Part shown: positions 14,444-24,103 of the stretch, piece by piece | How the letters are laid out: each line of letters starts with the position of its first letter | Position numbering within the stretch: the stretch's first letter is position 1 | Source of the DNA: Methylobacillus flagellatus_A | GTDB taxonomy: Bacteria > Pseudomonadota > Gammaproteobacteria > Burkholderiales > Methylophilaceae | Length of the DNA: 64,000 bases | Direction: 5' to 3' (one strand) | Assembly (NCBI RefSeq): GCF_031344055.1 | Contig: NZ_JADBEN010000002.1 | Position numbers and translations under genes: made by a program | Notes under the pieces: model-generated | Database searches by the model: none | The model's input: the letters and a program-made list of their open reading frames with translations, nothing else | What the model was told of the DNA's origin: nothing

Positions 14444-15700
14444 ATGATGGCTACGAACCTGACTATCCTGTTCATCTCGCTCCTGGTGTTCACCACAATG
14501 ATCCGGCTCTGGCTCGGCCGCCGGCATGTCCACTACATTCAGCAGCACCGCGCCAACGTGCCGGAGGCGTTCAGTTCCAGCATCAGTCTCGGCGCCCACC
14601 AGAAGGCCGCGGACTACTCTTCTGCCAAGACGCGCCTCGCGCTCATCGAAACCACGGCCCAGGCCGTATTGCTCCTGCTGCTGACCGTAGGAGGCGGCTT
14701 GCAGCTGATAGACGGCGCCTGGCGCGGCGTCTTGCCGGAGCATGACATCATCCGCGGCGCGGCCGTCATCCTGAGCGCCTTGCTCGTCAGCAGCGTGGTG
14801 GACTTGCCTTTCGACTATTACCGCACCTTCGTCATCGACCAGCATTTCGGCTTCAACAAAATGACGCCCGCAATGTACTTCAAAGACATGATCAAGCACG
14901 GCATCGTCGGCCTGCTGCTGGGCGCACCGCTGCTGTTCGTCGCGCTATGGCTCATGCAGGGCGCCGGGGACTACTGGTGGCTCTACCTCTGGGTGGTCTG
15001 GAGCGTATTCAACCTGCTGATGCTGGCGATCTATCCCACATTCATCGCGCCGATGTTCAACAAATTCTCCCCGTTGGGCGACGAATCTCTCAAAAAGCGC
15101 ATCGAGGCCTTGTTGACTAAATGCGGCTTCAAGTCGCAAGGGCTGTTCGTCATGGATGGCTCCACGCGCAGCAGCCACGGCAATGCCTATTTCACCGGCT
15201 TTGGCGCGAGCAAGCGCGTTGTTTTCTTCGATACCCTGCTGGAACGCCTGAACGGCGATGAGATTGAAGCCGTCCTGGCCCACGAGCTCGGCCACTTCAA
15301 GCACAAGCACGTCATCAAGCGTATTGCCCTAATGTTTTTCGTCAGCTTCATCGGGCTGGCCCTGCTCGGCTGGCTCGCGCAACAGGATTGGTTCTATGCC
15401 GGGCTTGGCGTGCAGCAGCCCAGCGACTATATGGCGCTGATATTGTTCCTGCTGGTGAGCCCGGTGTTCCTGTTCCTGTTGCGTCCGCTGCTTGCCGGCT
15501 ATTCGCGCAAGAATGAATTCGAGGCGGATGAATATGCCGCGCAGAATGCCGACGCACGCTACCTGGTCGAGGCATTGGTCAAGCTTTACCGTGACAATGC
15601 GTCCACGCTCACGCCCGACCCGCTGCATTCAGCGTTTTACGACTCGCACCCGCCAGCCAGCATCCGCATTTCCCGGCTAAACACATTGACAGCGCACTAG
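14444..15700 (+). CDS. M48 family metallopeptidase (Ste24/CAAX protease 1-like)
   Basis: Multi-pass inner-membrane zinc protease. The 418-residue protein has several hydrophobic segments in the N-terminal half, the zinc motif LAHELGHFKHKH, and a third ligand in NEFEADEYAAQ. This full Ste24-like arrangement differs from the shorter HtpX. The gene opens a tightly spaced run with rsgA and the deacetylase gene. Bacterial substrates of this subgroup are poorly defined. No clear ribosome site precedes its double ATG. Confidence 0.88.
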   Translation: MMATNLTILFISLLVFTTMIRLWLGRRHVHYIQQHRANVPEAFSSSISLGAHQKAADYSSAKTRLALIETTAQAVLLLLLTVGGGLQLIDGAWRGVLPEHDIIRGAAVILSALLVSSVVDLPFDYYRTFVIDQHFGFNKMTPAMYFKDMIKHGIVGLLLGAPLLFVALWLMQGAGDYWWLYLWVVWSVFNLLMLAIYPTFIAPMFNKFSPLGDESLKKRIEALLTKCGFKSQGLFVMDGSTRSSHGNAYFTGFGASKRVVFFDTLLERLNGDEIEAVLAHELGHFKHKHVIKRIALMFFVSFIGLALLGWLAQQDWFYAGLGVQQPSDYMALILFLLVSPVFLFLLRPLLAGYSRKNEFEADEYAAQNADARYLVEALVKLYRDNASTLTPDPLHSAFYDSHPPASIRISRLNTLTAH

Positions 15701-15702
15701 CC

Positions 15703-16575
15703 TTGTCGAATGCGCTGTTGAACGGTCTGGTCGTAGCCTCCTACGGCAAGCGCTATGGAGTGGAGCTGGAAGACGGCGTCGAGCTGAGCTGCGTCACCAG
15801 GGGCAAGAAAACCGACCTTGCCTGCGGCGACAGGGTCAAGGTCAAGCTGACCGGCCCGAGCGAAGGCGTGGTGGAGCAGCTTGAACCCAGGAGCAGCCTG
15901 CTCTACCGCAGCAACAGCTTCCGCAGCAAGATGCTTGCTGCCAATGTCAGCCAGGCGGTCATCGTGCTGGCGACACAGCCGAGCTTTTACGAAGAACTCT
16001 TGAATCGCTGCCTGGTGGCATGCGAGGCGGCAGGCGTCAAGGCGGTGATCGTGCTCAATAAATGCGATCTCGACAATGCCGAGGATGTCATGTCGCGGCT
16101 GCAGGATTATGTCGCATTGGGCTACACCATCCAGCCGCTATCGGCACGGGATGATATCGCTCCGCTCAGGCAATGGCTCGCTGGGGAAACCAGCGTATTG
16201 GTGGGCCAGTCAGGTATGGGGAAATCCACCATCGTCAATGCGTTGCTGCCAGACAAGATGGTCAGGACGCAGGAGGTATCGACCGTGCTGGATAGCGGGA
16301 AACACACAACAACGGCCGCGCACCTCTACCATCTGGATGCAGAAAGCAAGCTGATCGATTCTCCCGGCTTGCAGGAATTCGGCTTGCACCACCTGGACGG
16401 CGAGCAATTGGAATTGGCATTCGTCGAGTTCCGCCCCTACCTGGGCAAATGCCGTTTCAACAATTGCCGCCACCTCAAGGAGCCTGACTGCGCCATCCGG
16501 GCGGCAGCCGATGCAGGCGCGATATTGCCGCGGCGCCTCGCCTACTACCAGCAGCTACGCCAGGAAATCGCATGA
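15703..16575 (+). CDS. rsgA: ribosome small-subunit GTPase RsgA
   Basis: GTPase acting in late 30S maturation. The 290-residue protein shows the circularly permuted order: NKCD (G4) precedes the P-loop GQSGMGKST, followed by DSPGLQEF. A C-terminal zinc knuckle is present (CRFNNCRHLKEPDC). Translation probably begins at TTG 15703-15705, two bases after the protease stop, giving MSNALLNGLVVASYG. It overlaps the next gene by ATGA. Confidence 0.94.
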   Translation: MSNALLNGLVVASYGKRYGVELEDGVELSCVTRGKKTDLACGDRVKVKLTGPSEGVVEQLEPRSSLLYRSNSFRSKMLAANVSQAVIVLATQPSFYEELLNRCLVACEAAGVKAVIVLNKCDLDNAEDVMSRLQDYVALGYTIQPLSARDDIAPLRQWLAGETSVLVGQSGMGKSTIVNALLPDKMVRTQEVSTVLDSGKHTTTAAHLYHLDAESKLIDSPGLQEFGLHHLDGEQLELAFVEFRPYLGKCRFNNCRHLKEPDCAIRAAADAGAILPRRLAYYQQLRQEIA

Positions 16576-17495
16576 CGACCGCGCTGGTTTCCCATCCCGA
16601 TACGCTGCTGCATGTAATGGATGGCAAACACCCCGAGTCGCCCGCGCGCATCACAGCCATCATGGATGCGCTTGCGGCGCAACAACTGCTTGGTAAACTG
16701 CAGCGCCATGAGGCGCCGCAAGCCGACGATGAAGCGCTGCTGCGCGTGCATGATGCCGCCTATATTCAGCATATCCGCAGCATTGCGCCCCGCGCGGGCA
16801 TCGTGAGGCTGGACCCGGATACCGCCATGGGGCCGATGTCGTTGACGGCATGCCTGCATGCCACCGGTGCCGTCATCAAGGCCGTTGACCTGGTGATGCA
16901 GAAGCAGGCAGCCAATGCTTTCTGTTGCATACGCCCGCCCGGGCATCATGCCGGCAAGGCGCGCGCGGCAGGCTTCTGCATCTTCAACCATATAACCGCA
17001 GGCGTTGCATACGCGCTGGCGGCCTACAAGCTGGATCGGGTCGCGATTCTTGATTTTGACGTGCATCACGGGGACGGCACCGAGGATATATTCCGCAACG
17101 ATCCGCGCGTCATGTTGTGCTCGACCTTCCAGCATCCCTTCTACCCGCACAGCGGGGCGGACACTCGCTCGGATCACATCATCAACGCCCCCTTGGCAGC
17201 AGGAAGCGATGGCCAGGTGTTTCGCGAAGCGGTCCTGCGGAACTTCGAGCCGGCGCTGCAGCGCTTCCGGCCGCAGATGCTTTTCATATCTGCGGGGTTC
17301 GATGCGCATGAAACCGATCCGTTGGCGCACCTGAAACTCAAAAACGATGATTACCGCTGGATCACCAATTTCGCGATGACGGTCGCGGATCGATATGCGG
17401 AAAAGCGCATCGTCTCCGTGCTGGAAGGCGGCTACCACCTGCCATCGCTGGCAGAGTCGGCAACAACCCATATCCGCATCCTGGCCGGGCTTTGA
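16572..17495 (+). CDS. histone deacetylase superfamily protein
   Basis: Zinc amidohydrolase of the bacterial HDAC/acetoin-utilisation/acetylpolyamine class. The 307-residue protein has the IRPPGHHAGKARAAGFCIFNH block with the catalytic His pair, the zinc ligands in LDFDVHHGDGT and the later aspartate in SAGFDAHETDP. It could remove acyl groups from proteins or polyamines, and the substrate cannot be read from sequence. It is translationally coupled to rsgA. Confidence 0.9.
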   Translation: MTTALVSHPDTLLHVMDGKHPESPARITAIMDALAAQQLLGKLQRHEAPQADDEALLRVHDAAYIQHIRSIAPRAGIVRLDPDTAMGPMSLTACLHATGAVIKAVDLVMQKQAANAFCCIRPPGHHAGKARAAGFCIFNHITAGVAYALAAYKLDRVAILDFDVHHGDGTEDIFRNDPRVMLCSTFQHPFYPHSGADTRSDHIINAPLAAGSDGQVFREAVLRNFEPALQRFRPQMLFISAGFDAHETDPLAHLKLKNDDYRWITNFAMTVADRYAEKRIVSVLEGGYHLPSLAESATTHIRILAGL

Positions 17496-17539
17496 TCGCC
17501 GGCAACGCGCCAGGATGCTGAAGCCGTTGCGGTCATTGC

Positions 17540-17548
17540 TGCTATAAT
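17540..17548 (+). promoter_or_regulatory. extended -10 promoter of queD (leaderless type)
   Basis: TGCTATAAT is a perfect extended -10 element. Its last base is seven bases before the A of the queD ATG at 17555, so transcription is predicted to start on or next to the start codon. No Shine-Dalgarno sequence is present. Confidence 0.6.
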
Positions 17549-17554
17549 CGCGCC

Positions 17555-17995
17555 ATGCAAATCACCACCCGCCTTGAATTCGATGCCGGACACCGCATCC
17601 CCAGCCACAAAAGCCAGTGCCGCAACCTGCACGGTCACCGCTATGCCCTGGAAATCACGCTTTCCGGCAATATCATCGAGCAGGAAGGCGCCTCGGAACA
17701 TGGCATGGTCATGGACTTTTCCGACGTCAAGGCCATCGCCAAGCGTTGCGTGGTGGATCAGTGGGACCATGCCTTCCTGGTATACCAGGGCGATACCGCC
17801 GTGCTGGAATTCCTGCGCAGCCTGCCCGACCACAAGACCGTGGTCTTCGGCACCGTGCCGACCGCAGAAAATATGGCGGCGGAAGCGTTCCGCATCCTCA
17901 AGGCGCAATACCATGACACTTATGGCACCCAACTCAAGCTGGAGCGCGTGCGGCTTTATGAAACGCCCAACAGCTGGGCCGATGCCCTGGCTTAA
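17555..17995 (+). CDS. queD: 6-carboxy-5,6,7,8-tetrahydropterin synthase
   Basis: Second step of queuosine precursor synthesis from dihydroneopterin triphosphate (pterin-synthase fold). The 146-residue protein has the zinc histidines in FDAGHR and CRNLHGHRY, and the catalytic Cys/Asp/His arrangement of QueD (DQWDHAFL). It begins MQITTRLEFDAGHRIPSH, the normal family start. The other que genes are not in the window. Confidence 0.92.
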   Translation: MQITTRLEFDAGHRIPSHKSQCRNLHGHRYALEITLSGNIIEQEGASEHGMVMDFSDVKAIAKRCVVDQWDHAFLVYQGDTAVLEFLRSLPDHKTVVFGTVPTAENMAAEAFRILKAQYHDTYGTQLKLERVRLYETPNSWADALA

Positions 17996-18027
17996 GCCAG
18001 CTTAGCTCAGCGCCAGCCCTGCCACTG

Positions 18028-18723
18028 TTATTGCGTCCACACGCAAGCGCCGCCCTTGTTCAGCGCCTGCAGATACTCCTCATGCGCCCCCTGCTCCGAT
18101 TCGCTTGCAGCCAAGACTAGCAACGGCTTGCTGCGCGTTAGCCTGACCTCCTCGTTGCCCTCTATCGGCCCGTGGTCCAGCATGTCGATCATCAGGCTTT
18201 CCTGGCCGCGCGTCATGGCCATGTAGACATCGGCGAGCAACTCCGCATCCAGCAAGGCGCCGTGCAGCGTACGCGAAGAATTGTCTATGCCGTAATGCCG
18301 GCACAGGGCATCCAGGTTGTTGCGCTGCCCAGGGCGCATTTCCTTGGCCATTTTCAGCGTATCAATGATCTCCAGCACGCTGTGCTCGATATTCTGGCGT
18401 TCTATCCTGTTGAGCTCGGCATTGAGGAAGCCGATATCGAACGGCGCGTTGTGGATGATCAAGTCCGCGCCGGAAACGAATTGCAAGAAATCGTCCACAA
18501 CATCGTGGAAGCGCGGCTTGTCCTGCAGGAACTCCAGCGTGATGCCATGCACCTCCTGCGCAGCCTGGTCGATCTCGCGATCGGGGTTGAGGTAGACATG
18601 GAAGTGATTGTTGGTCAGCCTGCGGTTGACCAGCTCCACCCCGGCGATTTCGATAATACGGTGCCCCTGGGCGTGATAAAGGCCGGTGGTTTCAGTGTCG
18701 AGAAAAATCTGTCGCATGCCCAT
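18028..18723 (-). CDS. dnaQ: DNA polymerase III epsilon subunit (proofreading exonuclease)
   Basis: 3'-5' exonuclease of the replicase. The 231-residue protein has ExoI LDTETTGL, ExoII IHNAPFDIGFLN and ExoIII HGALLDAELLADVYMAM, and a C-terminal tail for binding the polymerase subunit. Start at 18723 or the Met two codons later are both possible, as each has a purine-rich site in the rnhA end. It lies two bases after rnhA. This dnaQ-rnhA pairing is conserved in proteobacteria. Confidence 0.95.
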   Translation of the reverse strand: MGMRQIFLDTETTGLYHAQGHRIIEIAGVELVNRRLTNNHFHVYLNPDREIDQAAQEVHGITLEFLQDKPRFHDVVDDFLQFVSGADLIIHNAPFDIGFLNAELNRIERQNIEHSVLEIIDTLKMAKEMRPGQRNNLDALCRHYGIDNSSRTLHGALLDAELLADVYMAMTRGQESLMIDMLDHGPIEGNEEVRLTRSKPLLVLAASESEQGAHEEYLQALNKGGACVWTQ

Positions 18724-18725
18724 CC

Positions 18726-19181
18726 TTATGCCACCTCCCGGCCCAGCACCTGGTCAACGCCCTTGTTGGCCAACGCATCGGCGCGCTCATTTCCTACATT
18801 GCCCGCGTGCCCCTTGACCCAGACCCACTCGACCTGGTGCTGCTGCACCAGGCTATCCAGGGTCTTCCATAGGTCGACGTTCTTAACGGGTTTTCTGTCG
18901 CTGGTAAGCCAGTTCCTTGCCTTCCAGCTATGCACCCACTCCGTGATGCCCTTCTGCACGTAGGCTGAATCCGTATAGATTTTCACGACACATTGCCGCT
19001 TCAAGGCTTCAAGCGCCCGGATGACCGCAGTCAGCTCCATGCGGTTATTGGTCGTCACCAGCTCGCCGCCCCAAAGCTCTTTCTCACGTCCGGCAAATGA
19101 CAGCCAAGCGCCCCATCCGCCGGGACCTGGATTGCCCTTGCAGGCACCGTCGGCATAAATTTCTATCACGCTATTACTCAT
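18726..19181 (-). CDS. rnhA: ribonuclease HI
   Basis: Degrades RNA in RNA:DNA hybrids. The 151-residue protein carries the signature YADGACKGNPGPGGWG, the catalytic Glu in NNRMELTAVIRALEAL, Asp in IYTDSAYVQKG, and the final Asp in NERADALANKG. Its start overlaps the upstream methyltransferase gene by 8 bases. Confidence 0.97.
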   Translation of the reverse strand: MSNSVIEIYADGACKGNPGPGGWGAWLSFAGREKELWGGELVTTNNRMELTAVIRALEALKRQCVVKIYTDSAYVQKGITEWVHSWKARNWLTSDRKPVKNVDLWKTLDSLVQQHQVEWVWVKGHAGNVGNERADALANKGVDQVLGREVA

Positions 19182-19896
19182 GTTTTTTCTGTATATCCGT
19201 TTTTTGGGTTGGAGTGGGCAACAGGCCGGCCTTGAGCTTGGACTTGTTCCATGCTGGCTTGATCAGGCGCATGCTGACGACCCGTTTTTTCGCCAGGACA
19301 AAGTATACCCCACCCATCAAGGGCCACAGCCTTGCCCCGAGGCGCTCAATCCTGCCAAGGCGCCCATGGCCGCTGCTATTGCGGAAAGGCGGCATATGAC
19401 ATGCCATTGTGACCTCGACGACTTCGAAGTCCAGCAGCGCCAGCCAATCCTTGACCCGCATCAGGCTGAGAAAATTCGCATCCCAGGGATAAACGTCATG
19501 GTCGCTGGCCAGGCGGCGCGCGCCCCAGGCGCTGACCGGGTTGAAGCCGGTGATCACGATATGCCCCTCCGGCACCAATACACGGGCGGCTTCACGCAAT
19601 GTCTGGTGCGGATGCTCGCTGAAATCCAGGGTATGCGGCAACAACAACAAATCCAGGCTGTCCGCCTGCAATGGAAATTGATGGGATACGCAGCGTATCA
19701 AGCCGTTCGCGACGTCGGCATTGAACTGGTATGGAATGCGGCAATGCCGCAACAATGGCATCTGCAGCATGCCGAACTGCATGGCATTGAAGCCGAAGAT
19801 ATCGTGCACCACCCGGTCAAACAAGGCCTGTTCCTGCTCCTGCAAGTATTGTCCTAATGGGCTGGCAAGCCATTGTTCTTGCTTCTCTATTGACAT
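19174..19896 (-). CDS. class I SAM-dependent methyltransferase
   Basis: The 240-residue protein contains a degenerate Methyltransf_11-type core (LDLLLLPHTLDFSEHPHQTLREAARVL and GHIVITGFNP). It carries a long N-terminal region (residues 1-70) instead of a sharp GxGxG. It is conserved next to rnhA, dnaQ and divergent gloB in beta- and gammaproteobacteria. The substrate is unknown. It is probably the first gene of the three-gene unit reading toward dnaQ. Confidence 0.82.
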   Translation of the reverse strand: MSIEKQEQWLASPLGQYLQEQEQALFDRVVHDIFGFNAMQFGMLQMPLLRHCRIPYQFNADVANGLIRCVSHQFPLQADSLDLLLLPHTLDFSEHPHQTLREAARVLVPEGHIVITGFNPVSAWGARRLASDHDVYPWDANFLSLMRVKDWLALLDFEVVEVTMACHMPPFRNSSGHGRLGRIERLGARLWPLMGGVYFVLAKKRVVSMRLIKPAWNKSKLKAGLLPTPTQKTDIQKKHE

Positions 19897-19947
19897 CAGG
19901 CTCCCAACATATCATTAATAGACATCGCACATTGACTGATCGCTTAG

Positions 19948-20700
19948 ATGCTTGAGATTATCCCGGTTCCTGCCTTCAAGGACAATTATATCTGGCTATT
20001 GCACCAGCATGGCCACGCCGTCGTGGTGGACCCAGGTGACGCCCAGCCTGTATTGGAGACGCTGTCCGCGCTAGGTTTACAGCTGAATGCCATCCTGGTC
20101 ACCCATCACCACATGGATCATATTGGCGGCGTGGAAGAGCTGATCCACGCCACGCCAGCCCGGGCATTCGCACCTGAGAAAGAGCAATACCCGTTTCCGC
20201 ACCAGCCGGTCGTTGCCGGCGACCGGCTGGATTTTGCCGAGCCTGCGCTTTCCCTGTCGGTACTGGAAGTCCCCGGCCATACCCTGGGCCATGTGGCCTA
20301 TTGCGGCAGCGGCATGCTGTTCTGTGGCGATACCCTGTTTGGCGCAGGTTGCGGCCGCCTGTTTGAAGGGACTCCTGAGCAAATGTACACATCCCTGCAG
20401 CAATTGACGGAATTGCCTGCGGATACAAAAGTGTATTGCGCACATGAATATACCGAACACAATCTGGAATTCGCCTTGTCCCTGGAACCTGGCCATGTGG
20501 CATTGCTTGCCCGCCAGCAGGCAACCAGCGCCTTGCGCGCCAAAGGCCTGCCCAGCCTGCCTTCCAGCCTGGCATTGGAGCTGGCTACCAATCCCTTCCT
20601 GCGCTGCCACGAGCCTGGCGTGATCGCGGCATCAGGCAGTGCGACGCCAGATCCGGTGAATGTTTTTACGGCAATCCGGGAGATGAGAAACCATTTTTAA
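19948..20700 (+). CDS. gloB: hydroxyacylglutathione hydrolase (glyoxalase II)
   Basis: Hydrolyses S-lactoylglutathione to lactate and glutathione. The 250-residue metallo-beta-lactamase-fold protein has the metal motif THHHMDHIGG, the bridging Asp in FCGDTLFGAGCGR and the C-terminal HAYTEHNLEF-like block (HEYTEHNLEFA). It is divergent from the methyltransferase gene. Glutathione-dependent detoxification fits a methylotroph, but the gene is widespread. Confidence 0.95.
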   Translation: MLEIIPVPAFKDNYIWLLHQHGHAVVVDPGDAQPVLETLSALGLQLNAILVTHHHMDHIGGVEELIHATPARAFAPEKEQYPFPHQPVVAGDRLDFAEPALSLSVLEVPGHTLGHVAYCGSGMLFCGDTLFGAGCGRLFEGTPEQMYTSLQQLTELPADTKVYCAHEYTEHNLEFALSLEPGHVALLARQQATSALRAKGLPSLPSSLALELATNPFLRCHEPGVIAASGSATPDPVNVFTAIREMRNHF

Positions 20701-20752
20701 TCATCAACATAATGAAGTTACTTCAAGTCAGGTGTTTATTTTTGCCATAGAC

Positions 20753-20782
20753 TTGACGCTGCATTCCCTCATTCGCTACTAT
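20753..20782 (+). promoter_or_regulatory. predicted sigma-70 promoter of mltD
   Basis: TTGACG (20753-20758) and TACTAT (20777-20782) are separated by 18 bases. The mltD ATG follows 33 bases after the -10 with a GAGAAG ribosome site between. Confidence 0.55.
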
Positions 20783-20814
20783 CCTAGCACCCGAAGCCAT
20801 CACGAGAAGTGTGA

Positions 20815-22377
20815 ATGACTGTGAAGTCCCTGCTGAAGCTGGTATTACTGGCGTCACCTATCATTACAGCTCCCGCAGCTTACGCTGTCACCAATGTGGT
20901 CGGCGATGAGATCGTCATTCTCGGGGATTATCCCAGCGATGATATTGCAGGCTACATGCCTGACAGCGCCAATCTCCAGAGCCAGGAAAATCTCGCCACC
21001 TTTGACTTGTGGCAGCGGATTCGCGACGGCTATGGCATACCGGAACTGCAATCCCCGATCACCAGCACGCACGAAAGCTGGTATTCCTCGCGCCCTGACT
21101 ACGTCAAGCGCATGGTGGACCGCAGCCAGCGCTATCTCTACCATATCGTCGAGGAAGTGCAAAAACGCGGCATGCCCACAGAGATTGCATTGCTGCCCAT
21201 GATAGAAAGCGCGTTCAATCCACAGGCGCTCTCGCGCAGCAGCGCTTCGGGAATCTGGCAATTCATCCCGTCGACCGGCAAGAATTTCGGCCTCAAGCAG
21301 GACTGGTGGACAGATGGCCGCCGGGACGTCACTGCCGCGACCAACGCAGCGCTCAACTACCTGCAGAAACTCTATATCATGTTTGGCACCTGGGATCTCG
21401 CCCTAGCGGCCTACAATGCAGGTGAAGGCACCGTAAGCCGGGCCATTGCCCGCAACCGCAGCTTGGGCCTGCCGACAGACTACCAGAGCCTGGAACTGTC
21501 GGACGAGACAAAAAATTACGTTCCCAAGCTGCAGGCGGTCAAGAACATCATGACAAATCCGCAACGCTACGGCCTGAACATACAGAGCATTCCCAACCGG
21601 CCCTACTTCGTCAAAGTCACCGCTCCTCAGCAGATCGACGCAAAACTGGCAGCAGAACTGGCCGAAATTTCTTCCGAAGAGTTTGCTTCGCTCAATCCCG
21701 AATACAACCGCCCGGTACTCACCGCCAACGGCCAGGTACATGAAATCCTGCTGCCCATCAGTGCAGCCGAGATTTTCACCAACAACCTGGCGGTCTACGA
21801 CAAGCCGTTGGTCAACTGGCAAACTTACCACGCCAAGCGAGGCGAGCGCATGGACAGCATCGCGCGGAAATTCGGCATCGACCCGGCAAAGCTACGCGAC
21901 ATCAATGGCCTGAGTGCGAACAACCTCAACAGCAATATGCCATTGCTGGTGCCCGTCCCGGCGGACACCATCACTGAGGCCACGATTGCCATTGCCGACC
22001 ATGGACAGCTTGCCATGGCTGCCACTAATGCAACAATACCCAGCACGATCAAGCATATGGTGAAAAGCGGCGACACCATCAGCAGCATTGCCAAACGCCA
22101 CAACATCAGCAACCAGCAGCTGATGAGCATGAACGGCCTGAAATCCAGCACATTGAAGCCCGGACAGGCGCTCACTGTTACAGCTCCATCTATCGCGCGC
22201 CCCCCTGCCAGGAAGATCGTCAGCCGTCATTACGTCGTCAAACGCGGCGATACCCTGGACAGCATTGCACGCAAGTTCGATGTGCAAAGCAAGGACTTGC
22301 AGCGCTGGAACAACCTGACCGGATCTCACATTGTTCCAGGCAATAAGTTAACTGTTTCCCGGCCAGACGAGGCTTGA
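20815..22377 (+). CDS. mltD: membrane-bound lytic transglycosylase MltD-like with LysM repeats
   Basis: Cleaves peptidoglycan glycan strands with 1,6-anhydro formation. The 520-residue protein has a signal peptide (through PAAYA), an SLT domain with the catalytic Glu in LPMIESAFNP followed by SASGIWQFIPSTG and AYNAGEGTVSRA. C-terminal LysM repeats follow (near residues 340-380, 415-455, 470-515). No lipobox cysteine is visible in the signal region, so anchoring may rest on LysM binding alone. Confidence 0.9.
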   Translation: MTVKSLLKLVLLASPIITAPAAYAVTNVVGDEIVILGDYPSDDIAGYMPDSANLQSQENLATFDLWQRIRDGYGIPELQSPITSTHESWYSSRPDYVKRMVDRSQRYLYHIVEEVQKRGMPTEIALLPMIESAFNPQALSRSSASGIWQFIPSTGKNFGLKQDWWTDGRRDVTAATNAALNYLQKLYIMFGTWDLALAAYNAGEGTVSRAIARNRSLGLPTDYQSLELSDETKNYVPKLQAVKNIMTNPQRYGLNIQSIPNRPYFVKVTAPQQIDAKLAAELAEISSEEFASLNPEYNRPVLTANGQVHEILLPISAAEIFTNNLAVYDKPLVNWQTYHAKRGERMDSIARKFGIDPAKLRDINGLSANNLNSNMPLLVPVPADTITEATIAIADHGQLAMAATNATIPSTIKHMVKSGDTISSIAKRHNISNQQLMSMNGLKSSTLKPGQALTVTAPSIARPPARKIVSRHYVVKRGDTLDSIARKFDVQSKDLQRWNNLTGSHIVPGNKLTVSRPDEA

Positions 22378-22389
22378 TGGCTTTCCCGC

Positions 22390-24045
22390 ATGCGTGATCT
22401 TCTCCCAGCCTTGAGTTACCCTGCCGCCGTGACTGTACTGCTGGCCACCTGCCTTTCAGCTTGTGGCCGCTCCCCTGTCGAGCAAGTCGTCAATTACGAC
22501 CTTGAATACCCGCCGGAAAACGGCGGCACGATGATCGACGCCACGCGCGGCGAACCTAGCGGCTTGATTACGATGATTGCTGGCGAGGCTGCCGCATCCG
22601 CAGTGGCGCAGAACATCTTCAGCAGCTTGCTGCGCTATGACAGGAATCTGGAATTCGAGGGGGAGCTGGCCGAGTCATGGCAGATTTCCCCGGACCAGAA
22701 AGTCATCACCTTCAAGCTCAAGCCCAACCTGAAATGGGCGGACGGCAAGCCACTCACCAGCGCGGACGTCCTCTTCACCTGGAAGCTCATCACCGACGAC
22801 AAGACCAGGACGCCCTACGCCTCCGACTACAAGCTCGTCACCAAGGCCGAAACGCCTGATGCGCGCACTTTCAGGGTAAGCTACGCCGAGCCTTACGCCC
22901 CGGCGGTCAACTCCTGGGCGGGGCTGGACATCCTGCCCAAGCACCTGCTGGAAGGCAAGGATATCAACAATACGCCTTTTGCCCGCAACCCGGTGGGCAG
23001 CCATTACTACAAACTGGAAAAATGGCGTCCCGGCGAGCAGATTTCCCTCGTGAGCAATCCCCTTTCTACGCAGGGAATACCGCGGATAGAACGCCTGGTG
23101 AGCAGATTCATCCCTGACGAGGCTTCGCAGTTCCTCGAGCTGATGGCCAACAATATCGACACCATGGCGCTGTCGCCAGTGCAATACGCGCGTATCTTCC
23201 CCGCACGGCCAGAATTGCAGAAAAAATTCTCGCTTTACAAGGAGCTGGGCAATAGCTACACCTACCTTGGCTTCAACCTCAAGCGCAAGCCTTTCAACGA
23301 TGTCCGGGTACGCAAGGCCATCAATTACGCCATCAACAAGCAGGAGCTGATCGACGGCGTGTTGCTGGGCATGGGGGAGCCGGTCGCCTCCCCTTACAAG
23401 CCGGGCACCCGCTGGTCCAATCCCAACCTCAAGCCATACAGTTACGACCCCTCCAAAGCCAGGGCCTTGCTTGAGGAGGCCGGGTTCAAGAAAAACAGGA
23501 ACGGCATCCTGGAGCGCAACGGCAAGCCGCTCTCCTTCGAGATTCTCACCAACCAGAACAAGCAGCGTGAAATGAGCGCAGTGCTGATTCAGCGCCGGCT
23601 CAAGGAGATCGGCATCGATGTGCAGATCAGGGTGCTGGAATGGGCCAGCTTCATCGGCCGCTTCATCAAGACCGGCGACTTCGACGTGGTATTGCTCGGC
23701 TGGCAATTGGCGGTCGACCCGGACCAGTATGCCATCTGGCATTCATCCCAGCAGGCGCCGGGCCAGTTCAATTTCATCGGCTACAAGAACCAGCGCGTTG
23801 ACCGCCTATTGGAGCGCGGACGCATGGAGCTCAACCCGGACAAGCGCATGAGCACCTACCACGAATTCGCGGAGATCCTGCTTGAGGACAGCCCCATCGT
23901 CTACCTGTTCGCAGGCTACGGCCTGCAAGCCATGCACAAGCGCATCAAGGGCATAGACAACCCTGCCCCGCCTGCCGGGATCGGGCACAATTCACAGGAC
24001 TGGTACATTCCCAGGCCATTGCGTCGCACGGAGATCAGCCAGTGA
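22390..24045 (+). CDS. peptide ABC transporter substrate-binding lipoprotein
   Basis: Family 5 extracellular solute-binding protein for peptides. The 551-residue precursor has a lipoprotein signal with lipobox LSAC. The typical SBP_bac_5 features follow (FKLKPNLKWADGKPLTSADVLFTWKL and INYAINKQELIDGVLLG). It is followed by two permease genes, so the three form an importer. No ATPase subunit follows, so those must come from elsewhere. The exact ligand is unknown. Confidence 0.92.
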   Translation: MRDLLPALSYPAAVTVLLATCLSACGRSPVEQVVNYDLEYPPENGGTMIDATRGEPSGLITMIAGEAAASAVAQNIFSSLLRYDRNLEFEGELAESWQISPDQKVITFKLKPNLKWADGKPLTSADVLFTWKLITDDKTRTPYASDYKLVTKAETPDARTFRVSYAEPYAPAVNSWAGLDILPKHLLEGKDINNTPFARNPVGSHYYKLEKWRPGEQISLVSNPLSTQGIPRIERLVSRFIPDEASQFLELMANNIDTMALSPVQYARIFPARPELQKKFSLYKELGNSYTYLGFNLKRKPFNDVRVRKAINYAINKQELIDGVLLGMGEPVASPYKPGTRWSNPNLKPYSYDPSKARALLEEAGFKKNRNGILERNGKPLSFEILTNQNKQREMSAVLIQRRLKEIGIDVQIRVLEWASFIGRFIKTGDFDVVLLGWQLAVDPDQYAIWHSSQQAPGQFNFIGYKNQRVDRLLERGRMELNPDKRMSTYHEFAEILLEDSPIVYLFAGYGLQAMHKRIKGIDNPAPPAGIGHNSQDWYIPRPLRRTEISQ

Positions 24046-24103
24046 TGCCGGTTGCTGCCAATATGCTCGCTGACCTTGGACCGTCTTGCAGGAAGGCCTG
24101 CGC

